The notes: a model not told the origin generated them from the letters alone. DNA of 64,000 nt from Acidovorax sp. CCYZU-2555 (GCF_018413525.1 NZ_JAHCDD010000014.1:1-64000), one strand, 5' to 3'. Counted from the first letter of the stretch, positions 1 through 10,547 are shown. Made by a program: numbers and translations.

Positions 1-396
1 GCTCTTGAGCGCGCTGTGGCTCAAGTCCTGCAGCTTTTCGCCCGCCGCGCCCGGGAGCTCGGTGAGCTTTTCGCCCGCCGCACTTGCGAGATCGATGACC
101 ATGGTGGCACTGCTTTTTTGCGGGTTCTGCCCCGCGCTGCCGAATTGCCATGCATGCACGCTCGTGAGCGCGGCATGGCTGAGGTCCAGCATGGCCCGGC
201 CTCCCGTAGCCAGCGCTTGAAAGGCCATGGGTGGAGCATTGCTCACGGCCAGCTTGGTGCCTTCGACCACGATGAAGCCGATGTCGTTGGCCACGTTGCC
301 GATTGTGGTGCGGTTGATTTTGTGCTCTTCGCAATACTTCACTGCGGGTTGAAAGTAGGCGACGGTGCTGTTCCAGAGACTGTTGAAGATATACAT
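1..396 (-). CDS. Unrecognised protein with 11-residue repeats, C-terminus beyond the window
   Basis: An open frame of 132 codons runs leftward from an ATG at 394-396 to base 1 without a stop, so the C-terminus is missing. The protein begins MYIFNSLWNSTVAYFQPAVK and has no signal peptide or obvious membrane segment. From about residue 102 it falls into an 11-residue periodicity, LASAAGEKLTE then LPGAAGEKLQD then LSHSALKS, mirrored in the DNA by an identical 17-base stretch at 32-48 and 65-81, exactly 33 bases apart. Such hendecads normally form long amphipathic helices. No good ribosome binding site is visible, but the region upstream (about 480-540) is AT-rich like a promoter. I do not recognise the family; phasin-like or LEA-like helical proteins are possible but unproven. 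Confidence 0.6.
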   Translation of the reverse strand, partial: MYIFNSLWNSTVAYFQPAVKYCEEHKINRTTIGNVANDIGFIVVEGTKLAVSNAPPMAFQALATGGRAMLDLSHAALTSVHAWQFGSAGQNPQKSSATMVIDLASAAGEKLTELPGAAGEKLQDLSHSALKS

Positions 397-591
397 GGAA
401 ATAGATGAAAGGTTGATACAGGGATGCCATATGGCATTGCCCAACGGCTTTCCTGCGTGTGCTGCCGCCCTGATAGCAGGAAAGTATTTAAATTCTCATG
501 CAATAGAATTTTTATATCAATAGCTTTTATCTATTTCGAGTGATGCTCCTACAGTGCCTACGCATGGCACACGCGCGACAGCAACAGGCAT

Positions 592-618
592 AAAAAAGCA
601 GCCATTGCTGGCTGCTTT
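592..618 (-). terminator. Rho-independent terminator after leuB
   Basis: A perfect 10-bp stem (595-604 with 609-618) closes a 4-base loop, and on the minus strand it is followed by a run of six T (597-592). It lies about 20 bases past the leuB stop and should end the leucine operon. The rest of 397-638 holds no gene; its AT-rich middle probably carries the promoter of the left-edge gene. Confidence 0.85.
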
Positions 619-638
619 GTCGCGCGGCAGGCTGCAGT

Positions 639-1709
639 TCAGCGCAGCGCGGCCACCACCGCGTCGCCCATCTCGGCGGTGCCGACGCGGGTCGTGCCTT
701 CGCTCCAGATATCGGGCGTGCGCAAGCCCTGGGCCAGCACGGCTTGCACCGCATCTTCGATGCGCTGGGCAGCGGCTTCCTGGTTCAGGCTGAAGCGCAG
801 CATCATCGCGGCCGACAGAATGGTCGCCAGCGGATTCGCGACGTTCTTGCCCGCGATGTCGGGCGCGCTGCCATGGCTGGGCTCGTACAGGCCCTGGCCC
901 TTGGAGTTCAGGCTGGCCGAAGGCAGCATGCCGATGGAGCCGGTGAGCATGGAGGCTTCATCCGAGAGGATGTCGCCGAACATGTTGCCCGTGACCACCA
1001 CGTCGAAGCGCTTGGGTTCCTTGACCAGCTGCATGGCGGCGTTGTCCACATACATATGGTCCAGCTGCACATCCGGGTATTCCTTGCCGACTTCGGTGAC
1101 CACGTCCTTCCAGAACTGGAAAGTCTCGAGCACGTTGGCCTTGTCGACGCTGGTCACGCGCTTGCTGCGCTTTTGCGCGGCCTGGAAGGCCACATGCGCG
1201 ATGCGCTCGATCTCGGGACGCGAATAGCGCATGGTGTCGAAGGCTTCCTCGGCACCAGGGAAGTGGCCGTCGGTGGCGATGCGGCGACCGCGCGGCTGGC
1301 CGAAGTAGATGTCGCCCGTGAGTTCACGGATGATCAGGATGTCGAGGCCGGCGACCAGCTCGGGCTTGAGGCTGGAAGCGTGCGTCAGTTCCTTGTAGCA
1401 GATGGCCGGACGGAAGTTGGCGAACAGGCCCATGTGCTTGCGCAGGCCCAAAATGGCTTGCTCGGGGCGCAGCGGGCGGTCCAGCGTGTCGTACTTCCAG
1501 TCGCCGACGGCGCCGAACAGCACGGCATCGGCTTCCATCGCCAGCTTGAGCGTGGCTTCGGGCAGCGGATGGCCGGTGAGCGCATAGGCCGCGCCGCCGA
1601 CCGGGGCCGATTCCATTTCGAAGTCGAGGTCGAGGGCATTGAGCACCTTGACGGCTTCCGCGACGATTTCCGGGCCGATGCCGTCACCGGGCAAGACTGC
1701 AATTTTCAT
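639..1709 (-). CDS. leuB: 3-isopropylmalate dehydrogenase
   Basis: Cytoplasmic NAD-dependent enzyme that oxidises and decarboxylates 3-isopropylmalate to 2-oxoisocaproate, the third step of leucine synthesis. The 356 residues match the usual length. It opens with the isocitrate/isopropylmalate dehydrogenase signature GDGIGPE (residues 8-14), and carries the substrate and metal site [10 protein letters not shown] near residue 245 and the cofactor segment [10 protein letters not shown] near 280. It is the last gene of the leuC-leuD-leuB run, 77 bases downstream of leuD, and is followed by a strong terminator. Start chosen at the ATG that gives the canonical [10 protein letters not shown] beginning. 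Confidence 0.97.
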   Translation of the reverse strand: MKIAVLPGDGIGPEIVAEAVKVLNALDLDFEMESAPVGGAAYALTGHPLPEATLKLAMEADAVLFGAVGDWKYDTLDRPLRPEQAILGLRKHMGLFANFRPAICYKELTHASSLKPELVAGLDILIIRELTGDIYFGQPRGRRIATDGHFPGAEEAFDTMRYSRPEIERIAHVAFQAAQKRSKRVTSVDKANVLETFQFWKDVVTEVGKEYPDVQLDHMYVDNAAMQLVKEPKRFDVVVTGNMFGDILSDEASMLTGSIGMLPSASLNSKGQGLYEPSHGSAPDIAGKNVANPLATILSAAMMLRFSLNQEAAAQRIEDAVQAVLAQGLRTPDIWSEGTTRVGTAEMGDAVVAALR

Positions 1710-1747
1710 GGGAATTCTCTGTCGAAGTAAAAAATGGGGACTGCGGC

Positions 1748-1765
1748 CACCGGCGTTCGCCGGTG
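1748..1765. repeat. Intercistronic stem-loop between leuD and leuB
   Basis: A perfect 7-bp GC-rich stem (1748-1754 with 1759-1765) with a 4-base loop sits in the 77-base gap between leuD and leuB. No T-run follows directly on the minus strand, so it looks more like an mRNA-stabilising or processing hairpin than a terminator. The role is inferred only from position. Confidence 0.4.
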
Positions 1766-1786
1766 CGCGCGCAGCGGGTCAGGCGA

Positions 1787-2440
1787 TCAGCCCTGGACCA
1801 GGGTATGGGCGAGCCAGGGCTTGGTCGCCAGGCGCTGGGCCTCGAAGGCCTTGATCTTGTCGGACTGGCGCAGGGTCAGGCCGATGTCGTCGAAGCCGTT
1901 GAGCAGACAGTACTTGCGAAACGCGTTCACGTCGAACGGAATTTCCTCGCCCTGGGGGCGCACGATGACCTGGCGCTCGAGGTCGATGGTCAACTCGTAG
2001 CCCGGGAAGGCCGCGACTTCATCGAACAGCGCGGCGACCGTGGCTTCGGGCAGCACGATGGGCAGCAGGCCGTTCTTGAAGCAGTTGTTGAAGAAGATGT
2101 CGGCGAAGCTGGGCGCGATCACGGCACGGAAGCCGAACTGGTCGAGCGCCCAGGGCGCATGCTCGCGGCTCGAGCCGCAGCCGAAGTTCTTGCGCGCGAT
2201 CAGGATGGACGCACCCTGGTAGCGCGGCTGGTTCAGCACGAAGTCGGGGTTGGGCTTGCGGCTGGCCGGGTCCTGGCCGGGTTCGCCGTGGTCCAGATAG
2301 CGCCATTCGTCGAACAGGTTCACGCCGAAGCCGGTCTTCTTGATCGACTTGAGAAACTGCTTGGGAATGATGGCGTCGGTGTCGACGTTCTCGCGGTCCA
2401 TCGGGGCCACGAGGCCTTTTTGTACGGTGAATTTTTGCAT
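1787..2440 (-). CDS. leuD: 3-isopropylmalate dehydratase small subunit
   Basis: Small subunit of isopropylmalate isomerase, which with LeuC interconverts 2- and 3-isopropylmalate. The protein has 217 residues, close to the roughly 200 usual for LeuD. It starts MQKFTVQKG, shows [12 protein letters not shown] near residue 20 and the swivel-domain signature [15 protein letters not shown] near residue 83. The open frame extends much further upstream, but that part is only the shadow of leuC; the ATG at 2438-2440 gives the family N-terminus and lies 38 bases after the leuC stop. Translation is probably linked to leuC. Confidence 0.96.
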   Translation of the reverse strand: MQKFTVQKGLVAPMDRENVDTDAIIPKQFLKSIKKTGFGVNLFDEWRYLDHGEPGQDPASRKPNPDFVLNQPRYQGASILIARKNFGCGSSREHAPWALDQFGFRAVIAPSFADIFFNNCFKNGLLPIVLPEATVAALFDEVAAFPGYELTIDLERQVIVRPQGEEIPFDVNAFRKYCLLNGFDDIGLTLRQSDKIKAFEAQRLATKPWLAHTLVQG

Positions 2441-2478
2441 GGAAGGTATTCCTCGAAGGGGGAGCTCAGCGTTGCCGT

Positions 2479-3900
2479 TCAGACAAAGCGGCGCACGTCG
2501 ACAAAATGGCCGTGCACGGCAGCTGCCGCGGCCATCGATGGGCTGACCAGATGGGTGCGTCCGCCCGCGCCCTGACGGCCTTCGAAGTTGCGGTTCGAGG
2601 TCGAAGCGCAGCGCTCGCCGGGCTCGAGCCGGTCGGCGTTCATGGCCAGGCACATGGAGCAGCCGGGTTCGCGCCATTCGAAGCCCGCGGCCTTGAAGAT
2701 CAGGTCCAGGCCTTCGCGCTCGGCCTGTTCCTTGACCAGGCCCGAACCGGGAACGACCATCGCCAGCTTGACGTTCTTCGCGACCTTGCGGCCGAGCTTT
2801 TGCACCATGGCCGCGGCTTCGCGCATGTCTTCGATGCGGCTGTTGGTGCACGAACCGATGAACACCTTGTCGATGCTGATGTCGTCGATCGCCTTGCCCG
2901 GCTCGAGGTTCATGTAGACCAGCGCGCGCTCGATCGCGCCGCGCTTGTTGCTGTCCTTTTCCTTGTCGGGATCGGGCACGACGGCGTCAATGCCCAGCAC
3001 CATTTCGGGCGAAGTGCCCCAGGTGACCTGCGGCACGATCTGCGTGGCGTCCAGCGTGACCACGAGGTCGAACTGCGCGTCGGCGTCCGACTGCAGCGTC
3101 TGCCAGTAGGCCACGGCCTGGTCCCATTCGACGCCCGTGGGCGCGAGCGGGCGGCCCTTGACGTAGCGTATGGTTTTCTCATCCACGGCCACCAGTCCGG
3201 CGCGCGCGCCGGCTTCGATCGCCATGTTGCAGACCGTCATGCGGCCTTCCATGGACAGGTCGCGGATCGCCTGGCCCGCGAACTCGATGGTGTAGCCCGT
3301 GCCGCCGGCCGTGCCGATCTTGCCGATGATGGCCAGCACCAGGTCCTTGGCGGTGACGCCGGGCGCGGCCTTGCCGTCCACGCGCACCAGCAGGTTCTTG
3401 GCTTTCTTGGCGAGCAGCGTCTGCGTGGCCATCACGTGCTCGACTTCCGAGGTGCCTATGCCGTGCGCGAGCGCACCGAATGCACCGTGCGTCGACGTGT
3501 GGCTGTCGCCGCAGACCACGGTCATGCCGGGCAGGGTCGCGCCCTGCTCGGGGCCCATCACGTGGACGATGCCCTGGCCCTTGTCCATGAACGGGAAGAA
3601 CGCCGCCGAGCCGAACTCGCCGATGTTGTCGTTGAGCGTGGTGATCTGTTCCTTGCTGATCGGGTCGGCAATGCCGTCGTAGCCCAGTTCCCAGCCGGTG
3701 GTCGGCGTGTTGTGGTCGGCCGTGGCGACCACCGAGCTGATGCGCCAGAGCTTGCGGCCCGCGACGCGCAGGCCTTCGAACGCCTGGGGACTGGTCACTT
3801 CATGCACCAGATGGCGGTCGATGTAGAGGATGGACGTGCCATCTTCTTCGGTGTGGACGACGTGCTCGTCCCAGATCTTGTCGTACAGGGTGCGTCCCAT
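2479..3900 (-). CDS. leuC: 3-isopropylmalate dehydratase large subunit
   Basis: Large, iron-sulfur subunit of isopropylmalate isomerase (aconitase family). At 473 residues it has family length. The three cluster ligands are visible: Cys351 in GSCTNSR, and Cys414 and Cys417 in [19 protein letters not shown] near residue 130 is another aconitase-type signature. It follows the LysR-type regulator gene by 41 bases and precedes leuD by 38 bases, all on the minus strand, so the four genes may share a transcript from upstream of the regulator. Confidence 0.97.
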   Translation of the reverse strand: MGRTLYDKIWDEHVVHTEEDGTSILYIDRHLVHEVTSPQAFEGLRVAGRKLWRISSVVATADHNTPTTGWELGYDGIADPISKEQITTLNDNIGEFGSAAFFPFMDKGQGIVHVMGPEQGATLPGMTVVCGDSHTSTHGAFGALAHGIGTSEVEHVMATQTLLAKKAKNLLVRVDGKAAPGVTAKDLVLAIIGKIGTAGGTGYTIEFAGQAIRDLSMEGRMTVCNMAIEAGARAGLVAVDEKTIRYVKGRPLAPTGVEWDQAVAYWQTLQSDADAQFDLVVTLDATQIVPQVTWGTSPEMVLGIDAVVPDPDKEKDSNKRGAIERALVYMNLEPGKAIDDISIDKVFIGSCTNSRIEDMREAAAMVQKLGRKVAKNVKLAMVVPGSGLVKEQAEREGLDLIFKAAGFEWREPGCSMCLAMNADRLEPGERCASTSNRNFEGRQGAGGRTHLVSPSMAAAAAVHGHFVDVRRFV

Positions 3901-3941
3901 GGCGTTCTCTCGGCTTTATGGTTTCAGGTGGGTGGGTGATT

Positions 3942-4856
3942 TTAGGCGGCGGCCAGGTGCTCTACCAGCAGCCGCGAAGTCATCGGCAGGGTCTCGAAAT
4001 CGCGGGCCACGAGCAGTACTTCGCGCGCGGCCCAGTCGTCGGTCAGGACCACGGCGCGCAGGTGGCCTACGCCATGCATCAGCGCGAACGCGCGGTCGGG
4101 CAGCAGGCCCAGGCCCAGGCCGTTGTCGATCATGCGGCACATGGCGTCGAGGCTGGTGACCTGAATGCGCTGGCGCAGCGGCTTGCCTGCATGCGCGGCC
4201 GCGGCCTGCATCGCCAGGCCTATGCTGGAGTCGGCCTTGAGACCGACGATGTCCCAGTCGAGCACCTGGGCAAAAGCCACGCTGGGCGTGGTTGCCAGCG
4301 GATGGGCTTCGGGCACGACGACGACCAGGCGGTCGCTGCGGTAGGGTCGGGTCTGCAGGTCGCCCGCGCCGCCCGTGCCCAGCGTGCAGATGCCGATGTC
4401 GGCCGTGCCTTCCTGCACCGCGTGCAGCACTTCGGCGCTCAGGCGCTCTTGCAGGTCGATCTTGATCTGGCTGTGGGTGCGCGCGAACCGGCCCAGGTCT
4501 TCTGGCAGGAACTGCAGGATGGCCGACATGTTGGCGTGCATGCGCACATGGCCGCGCACGCCTTCGGCGTATTCGCTGAGTTCGCCCTGCATGCGCTCGA
4601 GCCCGAACAGCACGGTGCGCGCATGGTGCAGCAGGCTTTCGCCGGCCGGCGTCAGCGTGACGCCGCGGCTGTGGCGGTACAGCAGGGCGGTATCGACCGC
4701 GGCTTCGAGGTCGGACAGGCGCTTGCTGACGGCCGAAGCAGCGATGAACTCGCGCTCGGCCGCGCGCCCTATGCTGCCCAGCTCGCAGACGGCGACGAAC
4801 AGCTGCAGGGAAGTGAGGTCGATGCGGCGCGCAAAACTGCGCTCGGAATTCTTCAT
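3942..4856 (-). CDS. LysR-type transcriptional regulator, probably of the leu genes
   Basis: A 304-residue protein with the standard LysR plan: an N-terminal winged helix-turn-helix (residues about 13-72, with LQLFVAVCELGSIGRAA and AVSKRLSDLE) and a C-terminal substrate-binding fold (about 95-300). Its position only 41 bases before leuC in the same direction suggests control of leucine synthesis, but the effector is not evident. The helix-turn-helix reads FIAASAVSKRL, a slight departure from the common LSQPAVS pattern. The nearby inverted repeat at 4869-4885 is a candidate operator. The LysR assignment is firm; the leucine role is inferred from position. Confidence 0.9.
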   Translation of the reverse strand: MKNSERSFARRIDLTSLQLFVAVCELGSIGRAAEREFIAASAVSKRLSDLEAAVDTALLYRHSRGVTLTPAGESLLHHARTVLFGLERMQGELSEYAEGVRGHVRMHANMSAILQFLPEDLGRFARTHSQIKIDLQERLSAEVLHAVQEGTADIGICTLGTGGAGDLQTRPYRSDRLVVVVPEAHPLATTPSVAFAQVLDWDIVGLKADSSIGLAMQAAAAHAGKPLRQRIQVTSLDAMCRMIDNGLGLGLLPDRAFALMHGVGHLRAVVLTDDWAAREVLLVARDFETLPMTSRLLVEHLAAA

Positions 4857-4868
4857 GGGTTTTATATG

Positions 4869-4885
4869 CTTCTCGAAAAGAGAAG
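4869..4885. promoter_or_regulatory. Inverted repeat before the lysR start, candidate operator
   Basis: A perfect 6-bp inverted repeat, CTTCTC and GAGAAG separated by five bases, ends 13 bases upstream of the lysR ATG. AT-rich hexamers on the minus strand nearby could form a promoter. LysR proteins often bind imperfect dyads of this size to repress their own gene; binding here is inferred. Confidence 0.4.
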
Positions 4886-4976
4886 TTGGGCGTATTTTCC
4901 CTCAATATTAACGCCTTGCCATCGTAAACGGCGATGGCGTGAATGTCTTTCAGCGAACATGGCGCGTGGCGCAGGC

Positions 4977-5003
4977 AAAAAAATCCCCGCACGCGGCGGG
5001 GAT
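4977..5003 (-). terminator. Rho-independent terminator after dnaJ
   Basis: An 8-bp stem (4983-4990 with 4996-5003, core CCCCGC/GCGGGG) with a 5-base loop is followed on the minus strand by seven T. It lies 19 bases after the dnaJ stop and separates the chaperone operon from the lysR-leu group, which is transcribed in the same direction. Confidence 0.85.
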
Positions 5004-5022
5004 GGGGAGATGGCTGGGTTGA

Positions 5023-6159
5023 TCAGCTGAAGAACTTCTTCAGCTTGTCGGTCCAGCTTTCGCCGCTGGGCGAGTGGCGGCCGCCACCCTTTTGCAGCGA
5101 TTCCTCGAGCTCGCGCAGCAGCTTGCGCTGGTACTCGGTCAGCTTGACGGGCGTCTCGACCACGATGTGGCAGTAGAGGTCGCCAGGGTAGCTCGCGCGG
5201 ATTCCCTTGATGCCCTTGCCGCGCAGACGGAACTGCTTGCCGGCCTGCGTGCCTTCGGGAATGTCGATCGCGGCCTTGCCGGCCAGCGTGGGCACTTCGA
5301 TCTCGCCGCCCAGGGCCGCGGTGATGAAGCTCACGGGCACCTGGCAATGCAGGTCGTCACCTTCGCGCTCGAAGATGTCGTGCTTGCGGATGCGGATCTC
5401 GATGTACAGATCGCCCGCAGGGCCGCCGTTGGTGCCTGGCTCGCCGTTGCCGGTGGAGCGGATGCGCATGCCATCGTCGATGCCTGCGGGAATCTTGACT
5501 TCGAGCGTCTTCTGGTGCTTGACCTTGCCCTGGCCCTGGCAGCTGGTGCAGGGTTCGGGAATGATCTTGCCCGTGCCGCGGCAATGCGGGCAGGTCTGCT
5601 GCACGCTGAAGAAGCCCTGGCGCATCTGCACCGAGCCCTGGCCCGCACAGGTGGTGCAGGTCTTGGCGCTGGTGCCGGGCTTGGCGCCCGAGCCGTGGCA
5701 GGTGTCGCAGCTGTCCCAGGACGGGATGCGGATCTGCGCGTCCTTGCCCTTGGCGGCTTCCTCGAGCGTGATTTCCATCGCATAGCTGAGGTCGTTGCCA
5801 CGGTACACCTGGCGACCGGCGCCGCGTCCGCCGCGTCCCTGGCCCTGGCTGAACATGTCGCCAAAGATGTCGCCGAAGGCTTCGGCGAAACCGCCGTAGC
5901 CTTCGCCGCCGCCCATGCCGCGGTTCGGGTCCACGCCTGCATGGCCGTACTGGTCATAGGCCGCGCGCTTCTGGGCGTCGGAGAGCATTTCGTAGGCCTC
6001 CTTGGCCTCCTTGAAATTCTCTTCGGCCTTGACGGCGGTATCGCCCTGGTTGCGGTCAGGGTGGTGCTTCATCGCGAGCTTGCGATAAGCCTTCTTGATT
6101 TCTTCGTCCGAAGCGTTCTTGGCAACGCCTAGGACTTCGTAATAGTCGCGTTTGGACAT
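5023..6159 (-). CDS. dnaJ: Chaperone protein DnaJ (Hsp40)
   Basis: Co-chaperone that delivers unfolded clients to DnaK and stimulates its ATPase. The 378-residue protein has the full class I architecture: J domain with the HPD tripeptide at 33-35, a Gly/Phe-rich linker (about 75-115), four CxxCxGxG zinc motifs ([32 protein letters not shown], about 150-210), and the C-terminal substrate-binding domain. It is the last gene of grpE-dnaK-dnaJ, 91 bases after dnaK, and ends at a terminator. Heat control is expected through the sigma-32 promoter at 8890-8918. Confidence 0.98.
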   Translation of the reverse strand: MSKRDYYEVLGVAKNASDEEIKKAYRKLAMKHHPDRNQGDTAVKAEENFKEAKEAYEMLSDAQKRAAYDQYGHAGVDPNRGMGGGEGYGGFAEAFGDIFGDMFSQGQGRGGRGAGRQVYRGNDLSYAMEITLEEAAKGKDAQIRIPSWDSCDTCHGSGAKPGTSAKTCTTCAGQGSVQMRQGFFSVQQTCPHCRGTGKIIPEPCTSCQGQGKVKHQKTLEVKIPAGIDDGMRIRSTGNGEPGTNGGPAGDLYIEIRIRKHDIFEREGDDLHCQVPVSFITAALGGEIEVPTLAGKAAIDIPEGTQAGKQFRLRGKGIKGIRASYPGDLYCHIVVETPVKLTEYQRKLLRELEESLQKGGGRHSPSGESWTDKLKKFFS

Positions 6160-6190
6160 GTTGATTTTTGGGGCCGGTTGGAACAGGAAC

Positions 6191-6222
6191 GCCGCGTCAC
6201 CCCGAAAACGGGACGACGCGGC
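6191..6222. repeat. Stem-loop in the dnaK-dnaJ gap
   Basis: An 8-bp stem (6191-6198 with 6215-6222) encloses an inner CCCG-AAAA-CGGG hairpin in the 91-base gap between dnaK and dnaJ. No T-run follows on the minus strand. It could set the lower dnaJ to dnaK ratio by partial termination or by mRNA processing; this is inference from structure and position. Confidence 0.5.
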
Positions 6223-6250
6223 GGCGGTCAGTCACTGAGGACCTGACGCA

Positions 6251-8203
<1,953 letters not shown>

Positions 8204-8290
8204 GTTCTTCTCCGAAATATTAAATATATGAATGGCTGATAACTTGTGGCGTGCGGTCTTGCTTCAAGCCGTCACGCCGAAATTTTTCAG

Positions 8291-8845
8291 CTAGTTAGGG
8301 GCCGTGACGGTCACGAGCGCCGGACGCAGGATGCGGTCGGAGATCAGATAACCCTTTTGCAGCACGGCAACCACGGTATTGGGCGCCTGCTCGGCGGGCA
8401 CCACGCTGATAGCCTGGTGCAGATGGGGGTCGAATTTTTCGCCGGCGGCGGGGTCTATGGGCTGGACCTTGTTGCGTTCCAGCGCCGAAACCAGTTGGCG
8501 GCGCGTGGCGTCGGCGCCTTCGCGCAGCTGCTCGGTCGTGGCCGACTGGATGGCCAGCGCGGCGTCGAGGCTGTCGCAGATAGGCAACAGGCTCTCGGCG
8601 AAGCTTTCAATGCTGAACTTGCGGGCCTTGGACACTTCGTCCTCGGCGCGGCGACGCGCATTTTCCGCTTCGGCCTTGGCGCGCAGGAACTGGTCTGCCA
8701 GTTCGGCGCTCTTGGTCTTGATCTCCGCGAGCTCGGCCTGCAGGCGGGCGATTTCGTCCGCGCTGTGGGCGGCCATTGCGGCTTCCACTTCTTCAGGCGA
8801 GGCATCTGCCGGGGCAGGGTGGGCTGTAGGATTCTGTTCAGACAT
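8291..8845 (-). CDS. grpE: Nucleotide exchange factor GrpE
   Basis: Homodimeric exchange factor that releases ADP from DnaK and acts as a thermosensor. The 184-residue protein has an acidic, Ala/Pro-rich disordered start, a long coiled-coil helix (about 30-100, rich in Ala, Glu and Lys, including [11 protein letters not shown]) and the C-terminal beta domain with [11 protein letters not shown] and [14 protein letters not shown], both typical of GrpE. First gene of the operon; its ATG is 45 bases downstream of the -10 box of the sigma-32 promoter. Confidence 0.97.
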   Translation of the reverse strand: MSEQNPTAHPAPADASPEEVEAAMAAHSADEIARLQAELAEIKTKSAELADQFLRAKAEAENARRRAEDEVSKARKFSIESFAESLLPICDSLDAALAIQSATTEQLREGADATRRQLVSALERNKVQPIDPAAGEKFDPHLHQAISVVPAEQAPNTVVAVLQKGYLISDRILRPALVTVTAPN

Positions 8846-8889
8846 GGGTTAAGGCTTAAAGAATAAGAGGAAATAAACAACTGCTGCGC

Positions 8890-8918
8890 AGATGGGGCAC
8901 CTGCCGGAAGATTTCAAG
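8890..8918 (-). promoter_or_regulatory. Sigma-32 heat-shock promoter for grpE-dnaK-dnaJ
   Basis: On the minus strand the sequence reads CTTGAAA (8918-8912), a 14-base spacer, then CCCCATCT (8897-8890). This matches the sigma-32 (RpoH) consensus CTTGAAA - 13 to 17 bases - CCCCATnT at every defined position. It sits 45 bases upstream of the grpE start. No CIRCE-like dyad is seen, so positive heat-shock control looks sufficient. Confidence 0.9.
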
Positions 8919-8985
8919 ACCGGCCGGCGCGGCGCGTCATTGGGCTGGTAAACCGCCACCTGGCAAGGGCATCTCAGGCATGGAG

Positions 8986-9015
8986 TGTACAAGCCTGAAG
9001 AAGCGACGCTATAAT
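8986..9015 (+). promoter_or_regulatory. Vegetative promoter of the rpsF operon
   Basis: A perfect TATAAT (9010-9015) lies 18 bases after TGTACA (8986-8991), a fair -35 box. Transcription would start near 9022, giving a leader of about 60 bases before rpsF. The promoter is divergent from the grpE heat-shock promoter. Confidence 0.75.
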
Positions 9016-9036
9016 TGCCTGCTTTGCCTTGCCACA

Positions 9037-9054
9037 CCGCTACAGACGCAGCGG
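9037..9054 (+). promoter_or_regulatory. Stem-loop in the rpsF leader
   Basis: A 5-bp stem (CCGCT at 9037-9041 with AGCGG at 9050-9054) lies in the short leader of rpsF. In many bacteria the S6:S18 complex represses its own mRNA by binding a leader hairpin. I cannot show here the CCG-containing loop expected of that motif, so this is only a candidate. Confidence 0.3.
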
Positions 9055-9080
9055 GGGGCCCAACCCAAAAGGGAGTTTAC

Positions 9081-9443
9081 ATGCGTCATTACGAAATCAT
9101 TTTGTTGATCCACCCGGATCAAAGCGAACAAGTTCCAGCCATGCTGGAGCGCTACAAGGGCATGATTACCGCCGGCGGCGGTAAGGTGCACCGTGAAGAA
9201 GACTGGGGCCGTCGTCAACTGGCCTACATGATCAACAAGCTTGCCAAGGCCCACTACCTGTGCCTGAACATCGAAGCTGATCAAGCCGTGATGGCTGAAC
9301 TGGAACACGCGTTCAAGTTCAACGACGCCGTGCTGCGTCACCTGACCGTGCAAAAGAAGAAGGCTGATACTGCACCTTCTTCGATGATGAAGACTGTCGA
9401 GCGCGAAGAAGCCCGCAAGGCTAACCAAGCCGAACAGGCCTGA
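9081..9443 (+). CDS. rpsF: 30S ribosomal protein S6
   Basis: Component of the 30S platform that pairs with S18. The 120-residue protein starts [18 protein letters not shown] and contains [17 protein letters not shown], the classic S6 signature, followed by the usual charged tail. The open frame reaches further left, but the ATG at 9081 has GGGAG six bases upstream and gives the family N-terminus. First gene of rpsF-priB-rpsR-rplI, the same order as in Escherichia coli. Confidence 0.97.
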   Translation: MRHYEIILLIHPDQSEQVPAMLERYKGMITAGGGKVHREEDWGRRQLAYMINKLAKAHYLCLNIEADQAVMAELEHAFKFNDAVLRHLTVQKKKADTAPSSMMKTVEREEARKANQAEQA

Positions 9444-9469
9444 ACTCAGCGTCACATCACGCCCACGGA

Positions 9470-9760
9470 GTGGAAAACCACGTTGTCCTGACTGCCTGTA
9501 TCGCCGAGGTTGAACCCTTGCGCTACACGCCCGCCGGACTGCCAGCGCTGGATCTGCGAATCGAACACGAATCGCAGCAGCAAGAGGCAGGTACCCAGCG
9601 GAATGTCAAGGCAGCTGTCAAAGCGGTGGCCTTTGGGGCACTGGCAGAGCGTCTGGCTCGCCAGGCCCCCGGCAGCAGCTGGAAGTTTCAAGGCTTCCTC
9701 GCTACCCCGCGCAACAGCAAGACAGTGGTGATGCACATCCAGGATATTCAACAAAATTAA
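9470..9760 (+). CDS. priB: Primosomal replication protein N
   Basis: Small single-stranded-DNA-binding OB-fold protein that helps PriA reload the replisome at stalled forks. The 96 residues include VVLTACIAEVEPLRYTPAG and IEHESQQQEAG, an SSB-like beginning typical of betaproteobacterial PriB. The gene is fixed by its place between rpsF and rpsR. The start is probably the GTG at 9470; oddly, the only Shine-Dalgarno-like bases (GGAG) abut or overlap it, so translation may depend on coupling to rpsF, whose stop is 26 bases upstream. Confidence 0.88.
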   Translation: MENHVVLTACIAEVEPLRYTPAGLPALDLRIEHESQQQEAGTQRNVKAAVKAVAFGALAERLARQAPGSSWKFQGFLATPRNSKTVVMHIQDIQQN

Positions 9761-9778
9761 TTTTCAAGAGGTCCAGCA

Positions 9779-10060
9779 ATGGCCACGTTCAAGAAATTCA
9801 ACAAAGACAAGCGCCCCAAGCGCAACACCCAGTCGCTGCTGTTCAAGCGCAAGCGCTTCTGCCGCTTCACCGTGGCTGGCGTTGAAGAAATCGACTACAA
9901 AGACGTCGACACGCTGCGCGATTTCATCGGCGAAAACGGCAAGATCGTGCCCGCACGTCTGACCGGCACCCGCGCCATCTATCAGCGTCAGCTGAACACC
10001 GCCATCAAGCGCGCGCGCTTCCTGGCCCTGGTGCCTTACAGCGACCAGCACAAGATCTAA
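9779..10060 (+). CDS. rpsR: 30S ribosomal protein S18
   Basis: Platform protein of the small subunit that binds S6. The 93 residues begin [19 protein letters not shown] and contain [19 protein letters not shown] and the basic tract [19 protein letters not shown] that contacts 16S rRNA. The gene has AAGAGG just upstream of its ATG, 18 bases after priB and 12 bases before rplI, and is clearly part of the operon. Confidence 0.97.
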   Translation: MATFKKFNKDKRPKRNTQSLLFKRKRFCRFTVAGVEEIDYKDVDTLRDFIGENGKIVPARLTGTRAIYQRQLNTAIKRARFLALVPYSDQHKI

Positions 10061-10072
10061 GGAGCACGAACC

Positions 10073-10525
10073 ATGCAAATCATTCTGCTCGAAAAGGTTG
10101 TAAACCTGGGTAACCTGGGCGATATCGTCAAGGTCAAAGACGGCTACGCCCGTAACTTCCTGATCCCTACCGGCTCCGCACGCCGCGCGACTGAAGCCAA
10201 CAAGGCCCAGTTCGAAGCCAAGCGCGTTGAACTGGAAAAGGCTGCTGCTGAAAAGCTGGCTGCTGCACAAGCTGAAGGCGAAAAGCTCGCCGGCAGCAAT
10301 GTCAAGCTGTCGCAAAAGGCTGGCGTTGACGGCCGTCTGTTCGGCTCGGTGACCAACCACGACATCTCGGCTGAGCTGAACAAGCAAGGCTACAAGGTTG
10401 TGAAGTCGCAAGTGCGCCTGCCCAACGGTCCTATCAAGACCATTGGCGATACCACCGTCAGCGTGTCCCTGCACACCGACGTGGTTGTCGACGTGACCGT
10501 TTCGGTCTACGGCGAAACTGCCTAA
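10073..10525 (+). CDS. rplI: 50S ribosomal protein L9
   Basis: Elongated large-subunit protein near the L1 stalk. The 150-residue chain starts [19 protein letters not shown] and has the L9 signature G-Y-A-R-N-F-L-I-P near residue 24, a long charged central helix (about 42-75) and a C-terminal domain ending [17 protein letters not shown] precedes the ATG. Last gene of the ribosomal group, followed within 25 bases by a strong terminator. Confidence 0.97.
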   Translation: MQIILLEKVVNLGNLGDIVKVKDGYARNFLIPTGSARRATEANKAQFEAKRVELEKAAAEKLAAAQAEGEKLAGSNVKLSQKAGVDGRLFGSVTNHDISAELNKQGYKVVKSQVRLPNGPIKTIGDTTVSVSLHTDVVVDVTVSVYGETA

Positions 10526-10547
10526 TTCAGCGCCTCGGCTCTGAAAC

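Noticed and set aside
480-540. AT-rich stretch with ATATCAATAGC, and a similar patch at 43605-43640, as copies of a dispersed Comamonadaceae repeat
   Set aside because: The similarity is short and imperfect. I cannot show two convincing copies inside the window.
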